Positions 1 to 7,517 of a DNA stretch of 46,259 bases are shown here, piece after piece. The notes beneath the pieces are model-generated. The model had not been told where the DNA came from, searched no databases, and was given only the letters and a program-made list of their open reading frames with translations. Source of the DNA: Bacillota bacterium (lineage in GTDB: Bacteria > Eremiobacterota > SpSt-956 > JAKJGF01); NCBI GenBank assembly GCA_029555925.1, contig JAKPQU010000309.1, forward strand, positions 1 to 46,259. The letters run 5' to 3'. Every line of letters starts with the position of its first letter. Position 1 is the stretch's first letter. Both the position numbers and the translations under genes were made by a program.

Positions 1-157
1 TTACGCGTCACGACGACTTAAATTCTAATAAGTTATGAAATACACTATACATATATGCTCTCGTGACGCGTGACGGGAGGAAAACTTTTATTAAATGCTT
101 ATGCTCGGGTCAGTAATACATAACTGCTCTCGTGACGTGTAACGCCCCTGACGGGAG
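1..157. repeat. Intergenic heptamer-repeat elements upstream of the helicase
   Basis: Three short blocks of GTGACGC-type heptamers lie here (around 2-16, 60-77 and 136-157), two ending in a shared GACGGGAGGA tail. The first 60 bases recur at 13044-13106 with one 3-base insertion, so this is a dispersed element rather than a promoter. The stretch 158-277 shows no gene. No convincing sigma-70 promoter for the helicase was found. Confidence 0.8.
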
Positions 158-293
158 GAAGACCTTTATTACATGTTTATGTTCAGGTTAATAAATTAAA
201 AGGACGAAAATTAACTTTGATAAAAAAGGGGGAATATAGAGAAACCTGTAGAATATTTTATTAAAAATCTTAATAATCGGAGATAAATTTTAA

Positions 294-3260
294 ATGGAAC
301 TTGCTCATAAATTAGCTGATTTCGCGGCTCAGTTGCCTATAGGTAAAATACTTGGAGAACTTGATTTCTCTCAACCGGGAATTTTAATCGGTGAAACTGC
401 CTGTGGTAAATCTATGGTTACACCTGTACTGGCCCATCTCACAGGAGGGTTCAGAAGAATTATTGTCAGGCAGCCTACAAGACTTGCAAGCTATCTTGCA
501 ATGAAATCTATGGAGGATATATACGGACAGTCAATATCTGTTGGCTGTATAAACAGGGATCAGAAAATTAATCCCGATGCACCGATACTTGAAGTTACCG
601 ATGGGATTCTTATTGATTGGCTCAGAGATAAACAGATATGGTATGATGAACTGGTAATACTTGATGAAATACATGCCACATCGGAGCAGCTTGAAATAGC
701 AATGGGACTTATAAAGAGGCAGGGCCTCCGCCCGTGGTGTCTCAGTGCAACAATTGATCCTAAGGAAATTAAAGCTTATTTTGATGCAGATGTACACTAT
801 GTGTCAGGTATAAATTATCCTATAAGCAAAAAGCAGGTATTCAAAGATCTCGCTGATTTTCTCTATGGAAATAAAAAAGAAAAAGGATATATAAAAGATA
901 AAATAATAGAAAAAGGACACTCATGCCTTGTATTTCTGCCTACCAGATTTGAAACAGAACTGTGGGCAGCAGAAATAGAGGAAGTATACGGTGATGATAT
1001 TATATGCAAATATCTTCATGGAGGTATTAATGTCCAGGAAATGGCACCTTTTGCCCATAAGGAAAATCTGGACAAACCTTTTATACTCTTTTCTACCCCT
1101 GTGGCAGAACAGTCTATTACACTGGATCTCAATGATGTAATAGTTGTAAATGAAAAGATCTTTGTCTGTGAATATATGGGTGTAAAAAGGCAGCAGAGAA
1201 CTCCATTGCCGCCCAATTCACTTATTCAGATGATGGGACGGTGTGGCCGTTACAGAGAAGGACAGGTTTATGTGCTCAGTTCTTACTTCTGGGAAGAAAT
1301 AAATTTCGATGAAATAAGACCTACCCCTGTATCCTATTCTCTTGCCAGCAATACGCCTTATGAACTGGCTATTATTCTTGCAGATAGAGAGGTGAAACTT
1401 CACGATATAGAGCTTATCACACATTTAGACAGAAGAGAATATAACTATGCAGTTAAAATATTGAAAAAGAGAAAAATTATAGATAGAGACGGAAAGCTCA
1501 CAAAAGAAGGGCAGGTTGTAATGAATATTCCTCTGGAATATAATCTGGCTCAGTTCGTAGCTACCGCTCCGGAAAAGATCCTGGATATAGTTATCTTTGC
1601 TGCCAGTTTTGGCACTCATGGACTTTATCATATGGAAAAGTTTTTCCCTGACGAAACACCTTATGAAATAATTATGGAAAGGAAGAAGCTTGCGGTACCG
1701 CAGTCCGATCTCCTGACCAAATATAATATAGCAAGACAGTTTTACGGTCTCTCTGAAGAAGAAATGAATGAGAAATCTCAATTGTTCGGCTATAATCTTC
1801 ATGTCATAACAAATGCTCTGAACGCGGCAAAATCAGTTTATGAACATCTGGAGATGTCGTGCCCTGAAACTCTTCCAAGGTTAAATAGAGAACATATCAG
1901 CTTGTTTCAGGAACATGTGTTTAATATAATGCTCTACAGTCCCATAAAAGTCAGAAAAAGTCACAGCGGAAATAGTTATAGCTGTTATATAGAGCACAAG
2001 AGAGCCTTTACTGACAGCGCTTCTACTGTAGAAGGAGGAATGGAAGAAGTAATATTTTCTTCAAAAACAGAAGTGGAAAACCGCCATGGTGAGTGGTTTA
2101 TAAGGCTTTCAGACAATACCATATGCCCCAGGCAATTCTGGGATTGGTGCTGGCCTGAGGCTACAATAAGAGAATTCCTTCAGAAGATTACAGATATTTT
2201 CCTTGAAAACAGTAAAAGTTTAGCAAAAAGATATCCCATTCTGAATGATTTCCTCTCTAAATCCAGAGAGCTGTCCTTTAAACTTGAAAGGCTATTTAAT
2301 AAATCTCCGGAGAGTTTCAGCAAAGACAGAATTGATTTTCAGGAATGTCTGGAAGATACACTCGGTAATATCTGCATACAGGAAAGGATAAAAAGTTTAA
2401 AAGACCTGGAGAATTATCTAAAAAAAGAACATATTCAGCCTCCTTCTTCTGAAGATTTTATATCCCACGAAGAAATAAAAAGAATAGAAGAAAATTTCCC
2501 CGATGAAATACAGATCAGAGATGTATCATATCCAATTTCTTATGAAAAGGGAGACATATCTGTTGAACTCCCCGGAGAATTAATATTTGAATTGAATGAA
2601 ACAGATGTAAAGGGAATAAATATTTTTGTAAGTATAATAGAAGACAGTAACGGGAAAATTGAGAAGATATATTCCAGAAGTCTTGAAAAAGCCCGTAATG
2701 ACATAAAGTCTGCCATGACCAGAAAAGCCTGGAAGAAAGCCAGAAAAAACATTGCACAGAAAGTCCAGATAAATCAGATACCAAATATATTGACGAAGCT
2801 TCTGGTAAAAAAGCATATAACCGACTTCAATGGTGAACCGGTTTACGGCTGGACAGGACTTGACTATAAAGGTAATAAATGTGCTTTTTCCCTCTTTAAT
2901 TCTTTTGAAGAGGCTGACAGAGAAACGAGAAAAATTTTAGCAGAATATTTTTATCATAAAATAAGAGGGGAGTTAAACAGGATAAAAAAGGAACTTCCCC
3001 AGAGGAATCGTAAGCAAACAAGGAAATATATAAATGGCAAGATAAAAGAACTGGAACAGTTTATCAGAGAAGAACTCAGAAAAGAAGGTTTTAATGTGAA
3101 TTCCAGGAATTCTTTTATGGAAATACAGAAGAAATTGGAGCTAACGCTCTATAAACTGAGAGACGATATCTTTTCAGATTTTTCAGATGAAGTATCTTAT
3201 ATTGAAGAAGATTATGATGAAACACCGCTTGATGGAGATGAACTTGATTTTTTTATTTAA
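294..3260 (+). CDS. DEAH-box (HrpA/HrpB-like) helicase with a long C-terminal extension
   Basis: This is a superfamily 2 ATP-dependent nucleic-acid helicase of the DEAH class, probably acting on RNA. Visible motifs are Walker A GETACGKS at residues 33-40, the DEIH box at 124-127, SAT at 151-153 and a motif VI QMMGRCGR at about 312-319. Motif VI differs from the usual QRxGRxGR at its second position. The helicase core fills roughly residues 15-480. The remaining half is charged and helix-rich, and I do not recognise a domain in it. The ATG at 294 follows a CGGAGA ribosome site at about 278. The next gene starts 24 bases after the stop on the same strand, so the two are probably co-transcribed. 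The helicase class is secure; the substrate is not. Confidence 0.85.
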   Translation: MELAHKLADFAAQLPIGKILGELDFSQPGILIGETACGKSMVTPVLAHLTGGFRRIIVRQPTRLASYLAMKSMEDIYGQSISVGCINRDQKINPDAPILEVTDGILIDWLRDKQIWYDELVILDEIHATSEQLEIAMGLIKRQGLRPWCLSATIDPKEIKAYFDADVHYVSGINYPISKKQVFKDLADFLYGNKKEKGYIKDKIIEKGHSCLVFLPTRFETELWAAEIEEVYGDDIICKYLHGGINVQEMAPFAHKENLDKPFILFSTPVAEQSITLDLNDVIVVNEKIFVCEYMGVKRQQRTPLPPNSLIQMMGRCGRYREGQVYVLSSYFWEEINFDEIRPTPVSYSLASNTPYELAIILADREVKLHDIELITHLDRREYNYAVKILKKRKIIDRDGKLTKEGQVVMNIPLEYNLAQFVATAPEKILDIVIFAASFGTHGLYHMEKFFPDETPYEIIMERKKLAVPQSDLLTKYNIARQFYGLSEEEMNEKSQLFGYNLHVITNALNAAKSVYEHLEMSCPETLPRLNREHISLFQEHVFNIMLYSPIKVRKSHSGNSYSCYIEHKRAFTDSASTVEGGMEEVIFSSKTEVENRHGEWFIRLSDNTICPRQFWDWCWPEATIREFLQKITDIFLENSKSLAKRYPILNDFLSKSRELSFKLERLFNKSPESFSKDRIDFQECLEDTLGNICIQERIKSLKDLENYLKKEHIQPPSSEDFISHEEIKRIEENFPDEIQIRDVSYPISYEKGDISVELPGELIFELNETDVKGINIFVSIIEDSNGKIEKIYSRSLEKARNDIKSAMTRKAWKKARKNIAQKVQINQIPNILTKLLVKKHITDFNGEPVYGWTGLDYKGNKCAFSLFNSFEEADRETRKILAEYFYHKIRGELNRIKKELPQRNRKQTRKYINGKIKELEQFIREELRKEGFNVNSRNSFMEIQKKLELTLYKLRDDIFSDFSDEVSYIEEDYDETPLDGDELDFFI

Positions 3261-3284
3261 ACTCTCACCGGGAGTGTACCTGTC

Positions 3285-5534
3285 ATGAAGTGTTATAACT
3301 GTGATGTAGTCAACCTTGAGGGCAGTAAATTCTGCAGTAACTGCGGATGTACCCTTGTTATGGAGTCAGATTATTCTATATTAAATCGCCGTTATAAGAT
3401 TCTGGAGATTATAAGTGCCGGTGGTATGTCTACTGTATTAAAAGCAGAAGATCAGAACCTTGGCAACAGCATATGCGTTATAAAAGAAATGTCAAATTAT
3501 TTCAACAGTCAGAAAGAACGTATATATGCAATTCAGAAATTTAAAGAAGAAGCTTTTATCCTGGCAAAGATGAGATATACCAATATTCCTGTAGTAACAG
3601 ATTATTTTGTGGAAAATGACAAATATTATCTTGTTATGAACTATATATATGGTAAAAACCTCAAACAGGTTCTGCTTGCACATAAAGATAAAAAATTGTC
3701 TGAAGAGGAAGTTAAAAATATAGGCATACAGATCTGCGGAATTCTCGAATATCTTCATAATCTGAATCCTCCCATAATACACAGGGATTTAAAACCAACA
3801 AATTTTATAATGGAAGACGGCACCGGGAAAGTTATACTTATAGATTTTGGCATAGCAAGAAAATTTGAACCGGAAAAAACAGGCACCCTTATAGGTACGC
3901 CGGGATATATGGCTCCTGAGCAGTATATAGGTAAGATAGACCTGAAAAGTGATATCTTCGGTCTTGGAGCCACTCTGCATCATCTTATTACAGGAGAGGA
4001 TCCTGCAGATAGAGAATCCCTTGAATTCTCACTTGTTACAAAATTAAGACCTGAAATATCTCTCCATATGGAAAATGTAATCAGCAAAGCCCTTGAACAG
4101 GATACAGCCAGAAGGTTTCGTTCTGCCACAGAAATGAAACAGGCATTAATGCAAAAAGAATATATAGAAATGCCTGTACGTAGAACTCCTTTTAAACCAT
4201 CGGAAAAATCGCGGGTTCTTCCCAGATATATGGAATTAAGTCAGAAAACAAATATTAAACCTCCTGACATAACTCCGGATGAAGCGCCGAAACGGGCGAG
4301 GAGGATAGGCACCGCTACTGTTGTTCCTAGTTCTGAAGGTATTATAAATGTACAGTTACACTCTTTTCTGGGTAAAGAAACAATCAGAGATATATTGTGT
4401 AAATATACAGGCATAGATATAGGTTCAATGTATATTAAAATAGTTCAGATGAATATAGATGAGAGATATTTTATGTACCCTGCTAAGATAGTTGTAGTTC
4501 CGACGCCTGAAGGCACCATGCACAATGGCCTTATAGTAAATCCCAAAAAACTTGGTACTCTGTTAAAGAAGACCTTCAGTGACCATGATATTAAATCTAC
4601 AAAGGTTATAACATCGGTGCCAAAAAACAGAGGATATTTTTACACGTGCCTTTTAAAAGAAATGCCAGAAACAAAACTTCAGGAACTTCTGCCCCAACTG
4701 GCAAAAGAACATTTTCCTTTTTACAAACAGGGCATTATCCTTGATTATCAGGTAATACACTCCTATCTTCCCGGACAGGAAGGAAAGATGGAGATAATAG
4801 TGGGAGGAGCGGAGAAAGAGGTTGTAGACGGTATAAAACAGACTGTGGAAGAAAGCGGTCTTGGCCTTTCAAGTATTAATTTTCAGCCATTTTTAATTAA
4901 TCAGGCAATAAATCTTCTTATAAGCGAAAATATTAAAAGTAAGTGTGTTGCAGTTATAGATATTGGAGCAGAAAGTACTTCTATAAATATCCTGAAAGAC
5001 GGATCTTTATGGTATACAAGTACGCTGGCTGTAGGAGGCAATGATCTTACCAGAGCTATAGCTGCCGAATTGAAACTGGGTTTTAATGAAGCTGAAATAT
5101 TGAAAAAGAAAAATCTGAAATTGAATCTTCAGAAAGGTGCTACAGAGAGTGAGTTTGTTTTATTCAGCCTTGTGACAGGACTTATAAAGAAAATGCTCAA
5201 TGATATAATAACAGTTATGGAAAATTTTAAGATAAAATATAAAATAGTATCATCTATTCCTGTCATATTCTCAGGAGGCACATCTATAATTAAGAACTTT
5301 GATAAATATGTTGAAAATGAACTCCGAGTCAGATGTCTGAAGTTTAAAATGCCTGTAAGCAAGGTAGATGACGTAAACAAAGAACTTGCCCTGGAACTGG
5401 GGCCGTCACTTATGGTAGGGTTCAGCCTTTCTATGAATAAGATAATAAGAAGTGGAGATCAGCAGGAATTATCAGATGAAAAGCCTCAGGAAAAGAAAAG
5501 CCTCTGGGATATTTTGACGTCGAAATTATTTTAG
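3285..5534 (+). CDS. Zinc-ribbon / Ser-Thr protein kinase / PilM-like fusion protein
   Basis: Three modules lie in one 749-residue chain. Residues 3-20 form a CX2CX10CX2C zinc ribbon. Residues about 33-290 are a Hanks-type kinase: Lys67 in VIKEM, HRDLKPTNF at 166-174, DFG at 187-189 and APE at 210-212. All key residues are present, so it is predicted active. After a proline- and Arg-rich linker, residues about 373-725 resemble PilM/FtsA-fold ATPases of type IV pilus assembly, with GIDIGSMYIKIVQM near 376 and a second phosphate-binding segment VIDIGAESTSINIL at 557-570. PilM normally stands alone and binds PilN at the inner membrane. No PilN, PilO or PilQ gene lies in this window. No membrane segment is seen, so the protein is probably cytosolic. 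It may couple phosphorylation to pilus assembly; that is inference. Confidence 0.85.
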   Translation: MKCYNCDVVNLEGSKFCSNCGCTLVMESDYSILNRRYKILEIISAGGMSTVLKAEDQNLGNSICVIKEMSNYFNSQKERIYAIQKFKEEAFILAKMRYTNIPVVTDYFVENDKYYLVMNYIYGKNLKQVLLAHKDKKLSEEEVKNIGIQICGILEYLHNLNPPIIHRDLKPTNFIMEDGTGKVILIDFGIARKFEPEKTGTLIGTPGYMAPEQYIGKIDLKSDIFGLGATLHHLITGEDPADRESLEFSLVTKLRPEISLHMENVISKALEQDTARRFRSATEMKQALMQKEYIEMPVRRTPFKPSEKSRVLPRYMELSQKTNIKPPDITPDEAPKRARRIGTATVVPSSEGIINVQLHSFLGKETIRDILCKYTGIDIGSMYIKIVQMNIDERYFMYPAKIVVVPTPEGTMHNGLIVNPKKLGTLLKKTFSDHDIKSTKVITSVPKNRGYFYTCLLKEMPETKLQELLPQLAKEHFPFYKQGIILDYQVIHSYLPGQEGKMEIIVGGAEKEVVDGIKQTVEESGLGLSSINFQPFLINQAINLLISENIKSKCVAVIDIGAESTSINILKDGSLWYTSTLAVGGNDLTRAIAAELKLGFNEAEILKKKNLKLNLQKGATESEFVLFSLVTGLIKKMLNDIITVMENFKIKYKIVSSIPVIFSGGTSIIKNFDKYVENELRVRCLKFKMPVSKVDDVNKELALELGPSLMVGFSLSMNKIIRSGDQQELSDEKPQEKKSLWDILTSKLF

Positions 5535-5607
5535 TGAAAGGTGAAGGGTGAAGAGTGAAGGGATTTTGCTTCTCCTCACCCTCCACTTTTCACTTTTCAC
5601 TTTTCAC
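5534..5607. repeat. Inverted pair of 7-bp tandem repeats between convergent genes
   Basis: The left arm is four units (GTGAAAG, GTGAAGG, GTGAAGA, GTGAAGG) at 5534-5561. The right arm is three perfect TTTTCAC units at 5587-5607. The arms can pair imperfectly into a hairpin between two convergent genes. The right arm encodes the last residues and TGA stop of the anti-sigma gene, and the left arm begins on the last base of the kinase-PilM stop codon. It could act as a bidirectional terminator. Confidence 0.85.
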
Positions 5608-5826
5608 TTCTTTTAACTTTTCTCTGAGTTTTTTCTTTGCTTCTTCCGGAACATCCTTCTGGGGGCAGTTTTCCTTGAAGATTCTCACCGTATCTCTCAG
5701 AGTCTCTATAAAAACCTGGCATGGAGAACATCCGTCAATATGTTTTTCTATCTGCTCACATATAGCAGGGTCAATATCATGATCAATATAATTGGACAGT
5801 TCTGATAAAAGTTTCCTGCATTCCAT
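5590..5826 (-). CDS. Zinc-finger (zf-HC2) anti-sigma factor
   Basis: A 78-residue soluble protein with the ZAS anti-sigma pattern: an N-terminal MECRKLL segment, acidic helices, then KHIDGCSPC giving the HX3CX2C zinc site near residues 30-36. Such proteins bind and hold an ECF sigma factor. No membrane segment follows, so this is the short cytosolic type, often redox- or metal-sensitive. I chose the ATG at 5826 because GAGGTG lies 5 bases upstream of it; a GTG at 5835 is in frame but lacks a site. It starts 9 bases inside the end of the sigma gene, implying translational coupling. The C-terminal EVKSEK and the stop codon are written by a GTGAAAA heptamer array, so the original end may have been replaced. 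Confidence 0.85.
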   Translation of the reverse strand: MECRKLLSELSNYIDHDIDPAICEQIEKHIDGCSPCQVFIETLRDTVRIFKENCPQKDVPEEAKKKLREKLKEVKSEK

Positions 5827-5831
5827 TATAT

Positions 5832-6419
5832 TCACCTCTGTTCTTTGAAATAATCATTCAATATTTCTCTTGCATAGAGTCTTGCTCTATGGAGCCGTGC
5901 CTTTACTGCCGGGATGGTGATGGATAAAATTTCACTTACCTTTTCTCCTGAAAAGCCCTGAATATCCCGGAGGACAAAAACGGAGCGATAATCTTCGGGA
6001 AGACTGTAGATTATATAGTCTATTTTTTCTTTCAATTCTTTTTTTAAATAAATATCCTGCGGATTTTCTTTCCAATCAATGAGTTCTCTTCTTATTTTTG
6101 TTCTGTAACCATCATCAATTGGTTCGTCGAGAGAAACAGGTTGTACTGGATTCTTCTTTCTGATTATCATAAGGGCTTCATTTGTTGCTATTCTGTAAAG
6201 CCATGTGGAAAATTTACTTCTACCTTCAAATTGATTTAATTTATTGTAGGCTTTTATAAAGGTTTCCTGAAGAACCTCTTCTGCATCTTCCTGATTTCTT
6301 AACATATTCCATGCTATATTATATACATGTTTTTCATGGAGATTAACCAGTTCTTCGAAAGCTTCAAAATCTCCCTCTTTACTTTTCTTTACAAGAATTT
6401 CTTCTTCCAGAATGATCAC
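5832..6419 (-). CDS. ECF-type RNA polymerase sigma factor (RpoE-like)
   Basis: A 195-residue ECF sigma factor. Region 2 covers about residues 20-90 (EDAEEVLQETFIKAYN, then FSTWLYRIATNEAL). Region 4 lies at about 130-190 (LPEDYRSVFVLRDIQG and a helix-turn-helix ending in VKARLHRARL). There is no sigma region 3, as is normal for the class. It starts at a GTG whose GTGA overlaps the stop of the upstream 43-residue peptide by 4 bases, with AGAAGGA just upstream. It is followed by its presumed anti-sigma factor. The operon promoter at 6568-6596 looks like a housekeeping sigma-70 site, so autoregulation is not evident. Confidence 0.92.
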   Translation of the reverse strand: MIILEEEILVKKSKEGDFEAFEELVNLHEKHVYNIAWNMLRNQEDAEEVLQETFIKAYNKLNQFEGRSKFSTWLYRIATNEALMIIRKKNPVQPVSLDEPIDDGYRTKIRRELIDWKENPQDIYLKKELKEKIDYIIYSLPEDYRSVFVLRDIQGFSGEKVSEILSITIPAVKARLHRARLYAREILNDYFKEQR

Positions 6420-6547
6420 ATCCTTCTAATATTATCAGTTTTTTCTTCCACTTCTGCAACCTGTTTTTTCCCTTCCCTGCAGGCATAACAGCCAAGCCAT
6501 AGTAAAATTCCCATGGAAATTACGAACATAATTGAAGTCATATCCAT
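6416..6547 (-). CDS. Small single-pass membrane peptide leading the sigma operon
   Basis: A 43-residue ORF. Met1-Asp2-Met3 is followed by a hydrophobic segment at about residues 4-22 (TSIMFVISMGILLWLGCYAC). A charged tail rich in Lys and Glu ends at the stop. GAGGTGA lies 6 bases before the ATG, and the stop overlaps the sigma-factor GTG start as GTGA, a classic coupling signature. A promoter sits 21 bases upstream. These signals support a real gene despite its size. The two cysteines (positions 20 and 23) at the membrane edge are notable. The function is unknown; an accessory sensor for the sigma/anti-sigma pair is possible. Confidence 0.7.
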   Translation of the reverse strand: MDMTSIMFVISMGILLWLGCYACREGKKQVAEVEEKTDNIRRM

Positions 6548-6567
6548 AAAAATCACCTCTATATATT

Positions 6568-6596
6568 ATGATACAGTAAATTGAAAAAGGATTCAA
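6568..6596 (-). promoter_or_regulatory. Sigma-70-type promoter of the sigma/anti-sigma operon
   Basis: Read on the minus strand, TTGAAT (6596-6591) and TATCAT (6573-6568) are separated by exactly 17 bases. They sit just upstream of the small membrane peptide gene. Confidence 0.65.
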
Positions 6597-6648
6597 CTTA
6601 TTTGCTTACAATATAGTTAGTTTCATAACAATTCATAATTAAGAAGGA

Positions 6649-6808
6649 GTGAATAGTGAGTGATGTCCTGTTTTTTCATTTTTCACTTTTCACTCCTCAA
6701 TACTCACTTTATTACTGGCCTGAGCATAAGCAATTAATATTTTAATATGTTATAAACCAGATTAGATAAGGTTTTCTAGCTTTTCACTTTTCACTATTCA
6801 CTACTCAC
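6649..6808. repeat. Heptamer repeats (GTGAATA / TTTTCAC types) in the 340-base gap before 6889
   Basis: Units GTGAATA and GTGAGTG at 6649-6662 face TTTTCAC-like units at 6681-6708. A second inverted block TTTTCAC, TTTTCAC, TATTCAC, TACTCAC lies at 6781-6808. Just before this, 6613-6640 shares an ATAGTTAGTTTCATAAC segment with 12949-12965. The interior GGCCTGAGCATAAGCA resembles 39158-39173. No gene was seen. Confidence 0.75.
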
Positions 6809-6821
6809 TTCAGTATTTTTC

Positions 6822-6850
6822 TTGCCTGTTAAAATTCACTGTGTTATAAT
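6822..6850 (+). promoter_or_regulatory. Sigma-70-type promoter for the gene at 6889
   Basis: TTGCCT at 6822-6827 and a perfect TATAAT at 6845-6850 are 17 bases apart. The spacing gives a leader of about 30 bases before the TTG start. Confidence 0.75.
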
Positions 6851-6888
6851 AATTTTGTTTTTAAAATTTATAAAGGAGTTGAAGCATT

Positions 6889-7299
6889 TTGGTAAATAAA
6901 GAAGGATTGACAGAACTCGGGATTGCCAGTAAATATCTTGATACGTTAATGAATGCCGTAGAACAGGTAAGATCGGGAAAATTGCCTCCGGAAAAATTAA
7001 AAGAAATTATAAACCAGATGAAAAATAAAATAGAAGAAACTGCGTCAAAATTACCGGAAATTTCTACAGAGCTTAAAACACTTAAAGCCCAGGAAGGACT
7101 TGAAGCTGTAGGAATAATAGAAGACGGCATAAGTGTATACCAGAAAGCTTTTAATATTCTGACTCTCTTCCTTATGGAATCCAATACTGCTCACCTTGAA
7201 GAAGGACTTAAAGTAGTAAAAGAAGCACAGGAGAAACTGGTTAAAGGCCAGGAGATACTGTCAAAATCACTTATACATAGTCTGGGAAAACTTGGATAA
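6889..7299 (+). CDS. Hypothetical helical protein
   Basis: A 136-residue protein beginning at a TTG codon preceded by AAAGGAG at about 6871. It is almost wholly alpha-helical by composition. Heptad-like stretches around residues 30-70 (EKLKEIINQMKNKIEETASK) and 105-130 suggest a four-helix bundle or coiled coil. There is no signal peptide or membrane segment. I do not recognise a family. It has its own strong promoter and is flanked by heptamer repeats on both sides, so it appears to be a single-gene unit. Confidence 0.7.
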   Translation: MVNKEGLTELGIASKYLDTLMNAVEQVRSGKLPPEKLKEIINQMKNKIEETASKLPEISTELKTLKAQEGLEAVGIIEDGISVYQKAFNILTLFLMESNTAHLEEGLKVVKEAQEKLVKGQEILSKSLIHSLGKLG

Positions 7300-7306
7300 T
7301 ATAATC

Positions 7307-7493
7307 GTAATGCGTGACGCGTAACGCGTGACGCGTGATTATACATAATTTCAAATGCTTATTAATATAAATAGATATAAATTTTATAGGGGCGGATATT
7401 CCGCCCCTATTAGGCATAATTTCTGCAATTGTAAACTAATGAGAAGAGATATCTGTTACATGCTCGCGTCACGCGTCACGCGTCACGCGTCAC
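7307..7493. repeat. 187-bp element bounded by inverted heptamer arrays
   Basis: The left end is GTAATGC, GTGACGC, GTAACGC, GTGACGC, GTGATTA (7307-7341). The right end is four perfect GCGTCAC units (7466-7493), its inverted counterpart. The interior is AT-rich apart from a strong hairpin at 7386-7410 and has no ORF. The layout resembles a non-coding inverted-repeat element. Confidence 0.85.
7386..7410. terminator. Perfect 11-bp stem hairpin
   Basis: ATAGGGGCGGA pairs perfectly with TCCGCCCCTAT around a 3-base loop. No long U-run follows on the plus strand, so it is a hairpin with possible terminator function rather than a textbook terminator. Confidence 0.55.
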
Positions 7494-7517
7494 GAATATA
7501 ATAAGGAGCTGAAAAAA

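Noticed and set aside
7307..7493. CRISPR-like array from regular short repeats
   Set aside because: Units are 7 bp, directly abutting and without spacers; no cas genes are in the window.
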